64,000 nt of DNA from Odontesthes bonariensis. Lineage: Eukaryota; Chordata; Actinopteri; Atheriniformes; Atherinopsidae. The notes under the pieces were generated by a model. The model had not been told where the DNA came from. It was given only the letters and a program-made list of their open reading frames with translations, and searched no databases. The position numbers and the translations under genes are program-made. The stretch is taken from assembly GCF_027942865.1 (NCBI RefSeq), contig NC_134510.1:22375209-22439208 (forward strand). Direction: 5' to 3'. The stretch's first letter is position 1, and every line of letters starts with the position of its first letter. Positions 38,434 through 50,000 of the stretch are shown here, piece by piece.

Positions 38434-41400
38434 CTATCTGATCAGAGTCTGGGGTTCTGTGTCCATGGAAGGTGGTCCTCTGGTTAGCCGAGATGGCTTC
38501 ACAAACACACCGTGGCCTGGGGGACAGCGGAAGTACACCCTGCCCTGGACAGTGCCGTTGTGCTTACCTAAGAGAGGGTCAAGCATAACGGAATTAAGGG
38601 CTTCTCTATGATTTGTCCCATTTACACCTTTTAAATGCAGAAGAAAACAAATGCCGTTTGGAACGAAATGCACATTAAACCTGAATATATAGTGAAGCAC
38701 TTCAAAGGGACTTACCCACTGCCATATCCAGCTTCACACCAATCCAGATCCCCTTTGCAAACTCCACCCCTCCCACATAGTGGACTGTTCCTCTTCTCTT
38801 CCCCACCCACACCTGTTCCCCGGGTGCCATCCAATCAGGAAGCTGAGCAACAGGGGTGCTCTCATCCCCACTGGAGTCCCCGTAGGGTTCGGCGCTGCTG
38901 GGGTTTGGACTGGGGCAGGGACTCCCATGGGGCAGATCCCCCTGGGTAGGCTCCTGGATTGGAGGTTCTCCTCCTGCTCTTGGAGCTGGGGCTGAGGATG
39001 GGGCGGTCACTAAGGATTTGACCACAGAGGGTGATGTTGGACGTGGGACTGAAGGAGAGGGAATTATGAGGGCTGAGGAGGGGTCTGGGGCTTTGCCAGA
39101 AACTGAAATTGGGGATTTGATTGAGGTGCAGCCTGTGTTGGGGCAGGGCACAGCTACGTGAACGGGGTCTTCATAATTAGGACTTTTGCATATAGCATTT
39201 TCAGGGCTAGATGTTTTTCTAGAGACATCAGAGAAAAGCTGATTGTCAGTGTCACATGTTTCTACACGATCTAATTTCTGCTGTTGGTCTGCAGAAATCT
39301 CCAATCCCTCCTGTTCCCATCTCTCAGTAAAATGTGCTAAATCACCTTCTCGAATACTGTCATCAGCCCCTTTAAAGTCGGTGAACTCCAGGCTGGTACT
39401 GAGAACAGAGTTATGGGGCAATGGAAATGAGTCCCGCTTTTCTGTGCAATTGGGAATATTGACAGGTGAGGAGGCTGAATGGATAAGCAGGTCAGCTGAA
39501 AGAGGTGGCTGCTGGGTGTCACTCCCTGCAGGAACACTTTTGGTTTGGGTGTAGCCTCTTCCGGCAGGACTACCAAGAGGGTCATGAGAGTCTCTGGAGG
39601 TGCAGCTCAGGTGGTCAGAGCTCTCACTGGTGCTGAAAGGCATGTCTGACAGCGTGGCGTTGGAGGCACTTTGTGAAAAGTAGCCACTAGTGCAGCTGCT
39701 GGCCGTGGGGCTACGGGACACCTCTCTTTCTCCACCCCCACACCGGCTTCCCTTTAAGTCAGAGCGAAACCCATCCTGGCTCTCAAGAGTGGCGTTGTAG
39801 TCCTCAAAGTTTGCAAAGTCCTCTGGGATGTAAGTCTGGAAGCCCCTTCGGTCCCGCGGGCCTCGATTTACATTCAGAGTCATATTCACAACAGTCTCCT
39901 CGTCATCAGAGTCCTGCTGATGGAAACAATGGCAGAAAAACAAAAGACACAGCCCAAAATACATCATGTTAGCTATGGCCCCGTTAGAGTTTAAGCCTAT
40001 GTAAACACTAATTTTTTTTTTTTTCTTAAAAGAATGAAGACAGAAATGGTAGAATGTGATGATAGAGCATGAACACAATGTGTGTGAATTTGTGGCACAT
40101 TTTCCGGTGTTTAAGAACTTTACTTGATGGCGTCTTTGCCGCTTTACAGTTTTGGCAACGTTTGTCCCCGCATGAAACTGCAGCACCATGGTTGCCCTTT
40201 TCAACCATCTCATGAGCCTCTACCACAAGTTCTACTGGTGTGAGCGTTTCACTCAACCATGAATCGGGACAACAGCAACATGATGTACCATTCCCTATGC
40301 TCCAAGCATACGTGTGGCCTTTTATTTATCCATTGCATCCATGGAAACAAATCATTGCATTACTAATAAACGTTAAGATAAACTCAACATTTGTTTCATC
40401 CTGCTGTCATAAGAAAAACAACACTGGTTTGTTGTTAAAGGGGGAAAGAACGCTGTTCAAGTTTTTTGATGAGCAGTCTGTTAGTGGAACTTGTCAACAT
40501 GATAATCTTAAAGGACGGGCATAAACATGCGGCACATTGGGGAAGTTTGCCTTCTAACATGTGGCTGATATCTGGAAGGGGATTTATTTGAACCCAATCC
40601 ACAGAGATAGAGCTAACAAAAACTGTAGGTGGTAGTGACCTTAAAACGGCTAACAAACTCAGGTGAAGTTTGAGGGATGGTTCGAGATGCTGTGTATATC
40701 CCGATCAAAAAGATGAGACACATTTTCTTTCAAACTCGGATTTGGTTGAAACAACGCATCTGTGCTGTGATTGGTTGAATGTCCAAGTGGGACACCAGAA
40801 CCTGCGAAGTCAACTACTTAGAATTCAATCAGTCATTGTATTTTTTTTTTTTTTTACTGCTGCTTGATAATTTAATTTGCGACGGTCTTCTAAAGAATTT
40901 CTAACTGGACTAACTTGCATGAGTTACTACACCAAGAGCAAAAACTAGACTGTCAGTCTCTTAAGAAATTGGGGTGGGGTTGCTCAGGCTGCAGTTGAGA
41001 GTTTAAACTGAACCCATCAAAGTTTGTTTGAACAGAGATGGGAGGGGCTGTTGATGTTCAAATGTCCATCAGCTGTGAGTTCAGAGTAGCAGTTGAGGTT
41101 GCCACGGTGATGTTAAGCGCAACAATCTGTCTGACTCACACTGAAAACCACAAAAAAATTGTCTTGAACTACGGCTTTTTTAAAAAAAATTATCATTATT
41201 TAGAGGAAAACTGTGACTCCAAATTAAAATGGGAAATGGGTCCTGCAGAATAAAAACTGTAGGCCCTGCGGCGGATTAAAGAAAAACTTTCTTCAGATCT
41301 TTCTCAGCTTCCCACTCCGTTGAATTTCGGTTACTCTCTAGTCTTGAACAATCTGTCCACTCATTGCAATGAAGATTATTTTTTCTGATCAATTATCCAT

Positions 41401-44400
41401 TGATTTGGTAACGTCACAGAACACATCAGAGAATAGCAGTCACCGTGAAAACAAGGCAGTTAGTTTGGCATTTTGAATCCCATTTCTATGTTGAAGGGTG
41501 CAAGACTAAGTTTCATTACAACAACATATGGTGGGATTCTGTTAGCTTGGGAATATTACAGACTAAAAATACTATTTGACTGTGGAATACAGTACGATTT
41601 TTGACAAGCTTGATTCTGGAAAATGGTCGAGACCATAGCTTGAAGAATTTTAATACCATCGACAATCCTATATTTTTCACCATTTCCAGTAATTAGTGTG
41701 GTTTTCTTGGACATTCTACCGTTTTTTTTAGTGGATGCGAGACTGAAATTTCTCCGACTGACTCATTTGGAGTAGCTCCAGCACCGAGGCCGGTTGAAGA
41801 GCTCTTTACATTAACCCTTTATGTGATTTTGAAGCAAAGTCTATGAAGGTGTGCACGAGTGTGAGACGAGTAGCTGCAGCAGTGTCCGGGTGAACGATAA
41901 ACGTGCCAGCAAGTGCATGTGTACGGCTCCTATGTATGTATGCAACGTGTAGCACTTACAGCAGTGTGTGGCAGTGTGTGGCTGAGCTGTCTGCTGGTGG
42001 GGGTGGAGGTTGTGGTGGAAGGCTTGCAGTGGCCCTCGCTGCCTGCCCTGGGTCGGAGCCAGGAGCAGGGAGAGGGGAGCAGTGCAGGGCTGTCCACACA
42101 TGAGCGCATGCTCTGCGGATGGGTCAGAATAACAGCACACACTCACACACAGCATGCATGGAGCTGGGCGGGCCAGTCACATAGTTAGTGCCATGCAGTT
42201 TGATATTTCACAAAAACAATACTTGAAGTGCCCTGAATATGAGGAACAAGAATTTCTTACTGTTGCCAAATTTCTTTCATCGCATTAGCGTACAAGCTCA
42301 AGGGACCATCTAAGCGCTTGATATCATTTTATGTATGTATATACAAAGAATATAGTTTCAAATAGGGAAATTATTTATGTGCATTAAATGAGCAGCTTTC
42401 AGAGGCGTTCACCTCTGAAGTCGAGACTACGAACTCCCAATCAACAGTAAGTTCCTGCACCTCTTTTAGCTCACTCCAAGAAAACAAAAATGCATGGTTA
42501 GTTGAAATGATCAGAACAGCCGAAAACTATCTGGAAAATCCAATTATTACAAACCAAGTAACACTTGAGACATGAGTCATGTGCTTTATGGTAAATATAG
42601 TATTGAAAAATAAGTAACGTCATCGAGCAATGCAGGGCAATTTGTCATTTTTGTGAGAATTAGGACTGACAGTTGACTGACTGAACAAAGAGAAAGGAGA
42701 CTGTGGCAGAGCTTTATGATAATGAGAACAGAATGGCAAAAAAACAAACACATGAGCGCTTTCCACTTGATAGAAAGCAAATCCAACTCCGTCCTCTTTA
42801 CCTCCTGTCCCAGAAGTGGCCGGGCCTCCAGGGCTTTCTTCGCTTTGTTCTCCTCTTTGACAGGAAGTAGAGACTTGAGGAATTTAGGCGGCTGTGGCGA
42901 GAGGACTTTGAAAGAGCCGGCGCTGAAAAAGTTAGGACTCTCTGGAACCGGGCCTGTTAGGGAATATTCAGTGGTGAACCCATCATAATCTTCCTCATAT
43001 AAAAAACAACAAATATGTTACGTAGCTGCTACACGTGGGTAGCGTCTGGTTTACCTGGGTTCTCTTTGTTTTTGATGGGGGTGGCACAAAGGGCACCATC
43101 TTGAGGGCTGCTGCTGGTGTTGTCCACATGGTCACAGTAGTCCTAGACATTAAGTCTCAGTCAGCTTCACAGGGTTTTAATACACATGCAACTAAGAGGC
43201 TCTCTTCAACAGTAGGATGCTTTTATAGACAACCCACACAACCTAACTGGAGATCCAAAGTGAAAGGACAGAAAAGCAACATTATTTTCTCCTATGGATT
43301 TGTTAACAAATGTGTTGATTTTGCATTCTGTGCATAACTTTGTGATACAACATGTCCAAAAACATGCTCCGAAAATAATCAAACGGTTACAGAAAACTGT
43401 GTATAAGATGTAGCTAAAACATACCAGATGAACCTTGTACTCTTCATCCTCACAACCAGTCAGGTCTATCTTACTACATGAAGACTGGGGAAAAGCAACA
43501 AAAACAAGTTGTCAGCAGTTTTGAAAGCTTTACAGTAAAAAATAAAAATAAAAATGTCCTTATTTCCTTGTGGTCAGGAGGCAATGTAGTGAGAGATGTG
43601 TTAATTACATGCTGTACATTTGGTGTGCTGATACTCCTTCTTAAGTGTCTCCCCTTGGTAGCAAGTGCTTCCTTCACTGTCACAGCCTGCAGAGAAAGAT
43701 TTGGAGAAATTTCAATTCAACTGATTTGAACGATACTGTATAAAGCCAAAAAGGTACATAACTGGATTAAGTTAAAGGACAGAACCTCAGAAGAGACCGA
43801 GACTGCACTTAATTGTGATCTCCACAGGAATGTGGTTGCTAGCTGAGGCGACAATATGCGGGGGCTGGCTTCAAGGCTGAGGGGGAAAACGGGCTGGCTG
43901 GTGCCAAATTGGACTCGGTAGTTCCAACGGATAGCAAAGCAGAAGCTGGAAAAGCTGCGAGTGTTCACTGACGTTTCACAGTGCGAGCGTCGCTGTGTAC
44001 AATACCTGCCGTAGCCTCTCCAGACTCAAGATGTTCTCCACTTCCAGAACTCCTCGTGTGTATTTCTCTATGTAGGTTTCCCCATCCCGAGTCTCCTCGC
44101 TGTCCCCACGAGCAGCCATGAGGGCCAAGGTTTCCCTCTCTTCTGGCTCCTCTGAGGCCTGGAAAGACAGAACAGGGGAAAAGGGCTGATAAGGACAAAC
44201 TCCAAGCTCATTTCTTGCAAAACATCGACAAAACAGTATGTTGGATGAATCTGCACAATAACAAATTCAATCACAGAACCAGAGTTGTACCTTTGGTATG
44301 TTGGAAACAATCTCATAGGTGACACCACAGGAGTAAAGTGTGTTCTTTAGAGACATTCTTCTCTTGAGACTCTGAGTGAAACTCTGCATTAAACAAAGAA

Positions 44401-47007
44401 ACGAACCAAAAAAATGGCAATCAATAAAACACAACCTCGGTTTTGCTGTGTGCTGAGCACCTTCAACCCTTTCGAGCATTAACCTGTTTGTTGTAGATGT
44501 TGACAGCAATCCGCTTGCGGAGCACCAGCTCCATGGAGGCGGGGTGGCTGAGCTGCACGGTGGCTTTGATTATCAGGTAGATGCGTTCGTGAGGTGAAGT
44601 GACCCGGTTGAGGTGCACAGAATCATGAATGGACGAGTCCCAGGAGCACACTGCCAACACCTGGGGAATCAGAGGAGCTATGTTTTATTGATGCAGTTCA
44701 GCAGTCATCTATTGAGAGAGATCATCGGTGCCAGCCAGCCCAGAGAGCTGACTGGGCCATACTAAAACTTTAAATGCTTCTCTTTGAACCCGACCGCTTT
44801 GGCTCATTGTGTTGTTGCACTACCAAACCCCTTCAGGTCACGGACTGCTGCCATGATATTCTCTTGTAAATGTTTTAAATGTCATTGTTCTCTCAGAGAC
44901 TGCATAGTTTCCATGCCTCGAGGCATCAAAAGAACCCCAAACCACGATGCTTCCCAGTATGGAGGAGGCCATTTTGTTAGCTTACAGTTTTCACTCCAAA
45001 TGCACATCTTTTTACATTGCTTGTGTCATCACAACATTTTCCGATAAATGTTGTGGAATATCCGTGGGGCATTTTGCAAACATTAAATGTGCTGCGATAT
45101 ATATTGTTAATCAACCAAACAATCTAATATCAATGTTTCTCTTTTGTTGTTATGTTGCTGTTATTCAGGAATGATTCATACCAACCAGTCTTTTTCAGGA
45201 AGGGGGGGGGGGTGTTAGTGTGGTGGCACAGTGATAAATGAAGACATGGAAAATACGTTCTTCTATGAACACTAGAAATCAATGCAGAAATTCAGAAAAT
45301 TCCAAAGGGTTCCCAAACCCTTTTCTTTCAACTGTTTTTGCAACAGAAGCACAAAATAAAATCATCTTGTGTTTTCCAACTTCTCATATTTGGCCACAAG
45401 AGGGCAGTAAAGTCGTTGCTCACCTCCTCGCCGCTGTGCCTGATGATGGGTAGATAGAAGAACTGGCTGCCGTGCTCTTTGGGCAGGATAGAGTTAACGC
45501 CTGCAGCATGAGGCCCAGTCAGCTGCTCGTTCACTGTCAGATTATCGGCTGGTGGCATAAAAGACACTTAGTATTTTGAAAGCCAAAGGGGAATCTGTGA
45601 ATCACAACATGTGTCTGCCTCACCATTTAAGTCCAGGAAGAGAACAGGAATGTGAGCTTCCATCCCTGCAGGTGGAGTCCTAAATTCAGTTGGATAAAAT
45701 TGATAATGAAAGTCGTATAAGGGCCACAAATGAAGTGAATGCAATGTGTATGCCGACTCCATTCCTCTTACCAGTCTGCAGGAGCTCCAGGTATCCCGCT
45801 GCCAGGTGCAGGTACCAGCACTGCGTTTCTCTCCTCAGTCAAGCCAACCCACTGCTCCACCAGCCGAGCTTCACGCTCAATGTCTTCCTCTGACTTTTCT
45901 GCACACGTACAGCGAGGAAGGAAGATGTTTAATCAGGACAAAGTTGATTAGGCTCCTCCAGCTGTCCAGTGCTATAACTCACCATGTTTGTTGATGATTT
46001 TCTTGATTTGTTCATCAAGATACTCCCGGCGCTTGATAAGGGCATCTGACCAGCGCTCCCTAACAAAGTTGAGATCTTCTTCCTGGAACCACAAAGAGAC
46101 CAGAATCAATGCCAGTTAGCTCAGTAAGGCAGATGACCTGCTGCAGAGCGTCGAGAAATGTTACCAGGGAATGGTGGGTGTTTGCCCTAGCTGCACCTTA
46201 AAATAGGCACAGAAGATGTTTTGGAGAAGCTAAGTAGAAGCGACACTTAATATCTGCTCCCAAATCCAAGATGTTCAAAATCAAAGCCTTAGGTTATGCA
46301 ATTTTGGGTGAAAAAAAAAAAAAAAAAAAAGAACAACTATTAAAAACCCACATGTCCGCGAGACCTCCATTTAGCCCCTTAGTAACCCAGGTCATTCTCG
46401 CACGCTTGCATGCACACACAAATGAAGCAACAGCCATCTAAAGACTTACCTGAATGTGTGGCAGAGAAGCCCAGAGAGCGGACCTCCCTCTGAAACATCA
46501 GCTGTACTCAACAGACCTCAAAGCCAACCATATTTACTCTTCTGACGTCAGCACACTCTTACCATGCAAAGTACTGTGGATCATGCAGCCATGCAGTGCC
46601 CCTGCGATGAAGTGAGGGTTAATATTTCTGCAGCTCTTCAGTGACGACAAGCAAACAGTAGCATTAGTGCGCAACCTGAGGGGAGGGGGAGCGCGGGACG
46701 AGACCATGGCAGACATGCTGCGCTGGCTGGGAGCTCAGCTACAGGTGGAAGTGCGTTTTGCATTGATGGCTGCCAAAAAAATGGTTGGCGTGATCATCCA
46801 CGTGTGCAGCTGCTGTTTAATGAAGCACTTATTTAGCCGACAGAGGCACAGCATCCGGTCTCACATGCCCTCAGCAAAATGCCTCGTCACAAACACACGA
46901 TCAGTTGTTTTTTTCCTTCATGCTGCAGAGTGAACTACAGGGGGGAGCAGCAGCAGGAGACTTTTAGAGGGTACCTGATAACTATCCATATCGTCTTCCA
47001 CCTCTCT
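38434..47007 (-). other. kif13a: kif13a C-terminal exons including CAP-Gly
   Basis: Transcript order: 46975-47007, 45983-46082, 45772-45898, 45624-45679, 45424-45548, 44484-44660, 44291-44383, 44006-44158, 43609-43686, 43425-43484, 43055-43142, 42802-42953, 41960-42112, 38716-39913, 38434-38567. Markers are [70 protein letters not shown] and [17 protein letters not shown]. The 1.2-kb exon carries the Ser/Pro tail and the first half of CAP-Gly ([12 protein letters not shown]...[10 protein letters not shown]). The last exon adds [20 protein letters not shown] and stops 25 residues after VFVKPSRL. Confidence 0.92.
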
Positions 47008-50000
47008 CTGGCAGGGGAGAAGACACTCAGTCAAATGTGAGGAAACCGGCAAAGGCCCTGAGATTATAGCTCAGAGAAAACCATGCACTGCCTGAGTAAT
47101 GTCAAAGAACAGTATGCACTAGATGGTTATATGTTTCTGACTTAACAATACCTTAAAAATAATCAGTTTCTTCTTTTCATTATTATAAAGTGGAAATAAT
47201 AAAGCACTCTTTAAGTGTTAAGAAATAAGCCATTTTGTGAATTCTACACAGGACACAACAGGGCATGTTAACAGAACCAACACTGTGCTAATGAGTTTGT
47301 ATTTTACAGGGCCTTCTTTAGTTTGACCGCCAGCCACCCAGAGGGTGCAGTCGAGAAACGAAACCTGAGAATGACTAAACATACTCTGGCTGAGTCAGCA
47401 TAATACCGTATATCTCTGGCATAAAACGAGCATACGGTTCCAAAGACGCATATCTGCTTTGATCCGATTGCAAATCATTTTTCTAATAATGTCAACACAC
47501 TCTTTTCATGGTCCAACTGGGCCGTGTGTTACGCAAGATGTGTATTTTTCACAGACCTGGTAGCTGTCGAGTGGCCTCTGCAGTTTGATGGAGCGAGCCG
47601 ACACGCAGCCAATAGAGACAGACAGCACCGCTTCCACCAGCAGAGGCAGAGTGCCCGAGTTCTGGACCGGCTTCACACACACCTGCAGCCTCCTGGAGTG
47701 ACCCTGCACGCAGAAATACAATTATAGAATTATTGTTTGGTGTAGGTCAGCCAGTCAGAACTAGAGAGAAACTTCTCCCGAGTGTTGCTCAGACCTGTCG
47801 GAGTTGGAACACCCCTCCTGTGCTAATGTCTTTTCCAGGCTGAAGCTCCACAGACGCGTACTCTCCCTGCTCGTTGAGCTCCTGGATGGAGACCCACAGC
47901 TCGATCCTGCGAGACACCTCGCTCCACCTTCAACGTGCAACAGCCAGGGTTAGTAAGGTGGGAAACAGTGTTAATTTCGTCAACCAGGACGATGACGAAA
48001 ATATTTCGTTAACGCCCCTTTTTCCCGTGACGCACAAAATTGCTTCCAGAAAATAAAAATATGACGAGAATAAAAAATGATTTTCGCTAACGAGACTAAG
48101 ACAAGACGAAATTTACAAGCCATGGACGAATGGACATTAAAAAATGTAATTGTTTATAATTAATTTGTAATTGTTAATATAAGTGTTTCTTGAACTTCAT
48201 AGAAGATTACGCGCTGTTGCCCTGTTTGTACCAGCACGGCGCCTGTCCCACAGTGCCTCGCGCAGCTCAATCAGTAGTAGTTCAGTGAGTCGAGTTCAGT
48301 TGAGTTTAGGCCCTTCCCATGTCAAGTAACGTAGCCGGTAGCTAGCTATAACTTAACCGTAGCTAGTTCAACTTTGCAGTCCAGTCATGGTTGGGCTCGG
48401 ATACCGGTATACGATTTGTTGGAGCTGGGCGAAAACAACGCCTGGATGTATGGAGCCATTTCGTTTACAACGCGAAGGACAACAAAACAACCTGCATGAT
48501 AATGATTGATCATGCCGCCGTGTGTGGAGAAGTTCTATTATGTACAGTGTTGACTAAAATGACTAAAATGACTCAAATTTGACTAAGACTAAAATTGATT
48601 TTCGACATTGTGACTAAGACTAAGACTAAATTTAAAAAAAGCTGACGAAATTAACACTGGTGGGAAATGTCAATGTCAGTGTATGTCCAGAAGTGCAAAA
48701 GTCCAAGAGAAAACAGCAGATACATCGAACCTGTCTCGGAGCGTCTGGGTCTTGGCCTCCAGTGCATCTAACTCCCAGAGTGAACGTCTGTTCCCTGCAC
48801 AGCGGTGACCCCAAACTTCAATGGCCAACGCTCCATCCGATATGAACTCTAAAAACTCATCTGTTACATGCACGACATACTCCTGGACAAAGAGAAGAGT
48901 CAGGGTAACGAGGATTATTTGTATTGCAACGAGTCCAAAGCAAGTGAAACGACTAGCAGCTCCTTTTCCTTACCTTGCAGTGATCAAACTGGACTGTGAA
49001 CTGAGCATCTGGGCTTCGAGGTGAAGGCCTGTCAGGGCTGATCATGGGAGGAGCCACAGTGGGCTCACCATGTTCCCAGAAGGTGTACTGACAGAAGACA
49101 AAGTTGGACAGATTGAGCGGCAGCCCCGTCGCCTCCCTGATCCTCACCTACAGCACCAAGACAGGCAGACGGGATGAAGATTTATTTATTATTTTTTTTT
49201 AAATTGGCTCTTACAGCTCCTACATCTAAGCAGTTTCAAATGCCAAACTCAGCTACAATTCCCTGAGATGTGACTCTTACCCTGCAGGTGAGCCTCCTGG
49301 CCATGTGGACGATCTCTCCATTTGTGTCCATGACCTCATAGAAACTGCTCTCACTGGAGTTCTCTGATGAGTCATCTCCCCCAGACAGGCGCTCGGGTAC
49401 AGCTCCACTCACTCGCATCAGCTCAACATGCAACCTGCCTGCTACCTGTACCAAGCAAAATGAGGTCATCACTGTGAAAATCCAAATGATCCTAACTGTC
49501 AAACATAAGAAACTGTAGGAAAATATTGGTGTACCCTCACCTCTCCCTGTTGGCTGATGATTGGGACAGCATATTGCAGTCTGACATCGTGGAAAAGGCA
49601 CTCTAGAAAAATATTGGCCACTCCTATCAGGTTGTGGTTCTCGTGCGCCTCGTAGAACGGATCACAGTGTTTGCCGTTTACTTTGTGATACTGGAAAAAC
49701 AGAGAAGGCGACATTCATTATATAAAAAGAAAAAAAAATTATATTTCGGTTATCTGCTCATCTTTTCCTCATTATGGCCCTCTGTTTCTTACCGTTTCCT
49801 CTGCGCCTTCTTTCCAGTCTCTGTAGTGGTCTCTCATGTCCACCAGTTTGTTCTCCAGCTTCTCGATGGTCCACACCTGGGTTCCCTTCCCCTTCCGCCG
49901 CACCTGAATGGCAGGCTCGCTCACGATTGCGCCTCGCTACACACAAAAGTGTTTGGACACATTTCAGATTGGGTACTACAAGCTCAAAGTTGTGGCTTAA

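Noticed and set aside
38716-40213. Extension of the kif13a large exon to 40,213 as a 503-residue frame starting [10 protein letters not shown]
   Set aside because: The splice acceptor CAGCAG at 39,913 and the phase from the preceding exon show that the part above 39,916 is intron read-through.
41841-42188. Several overlapping frames on both strands at the GC-rich patch
   Set aside because: Only the minus-strand phase-0 stretch 41,960-42,112 has good splice sites and fits kif13a. The others are shadows of it.
48391-48582. 63-codon frame at 48.4 kb
   Set aside because: It lies wholly inside the hAT MITE and does not encode transposase.
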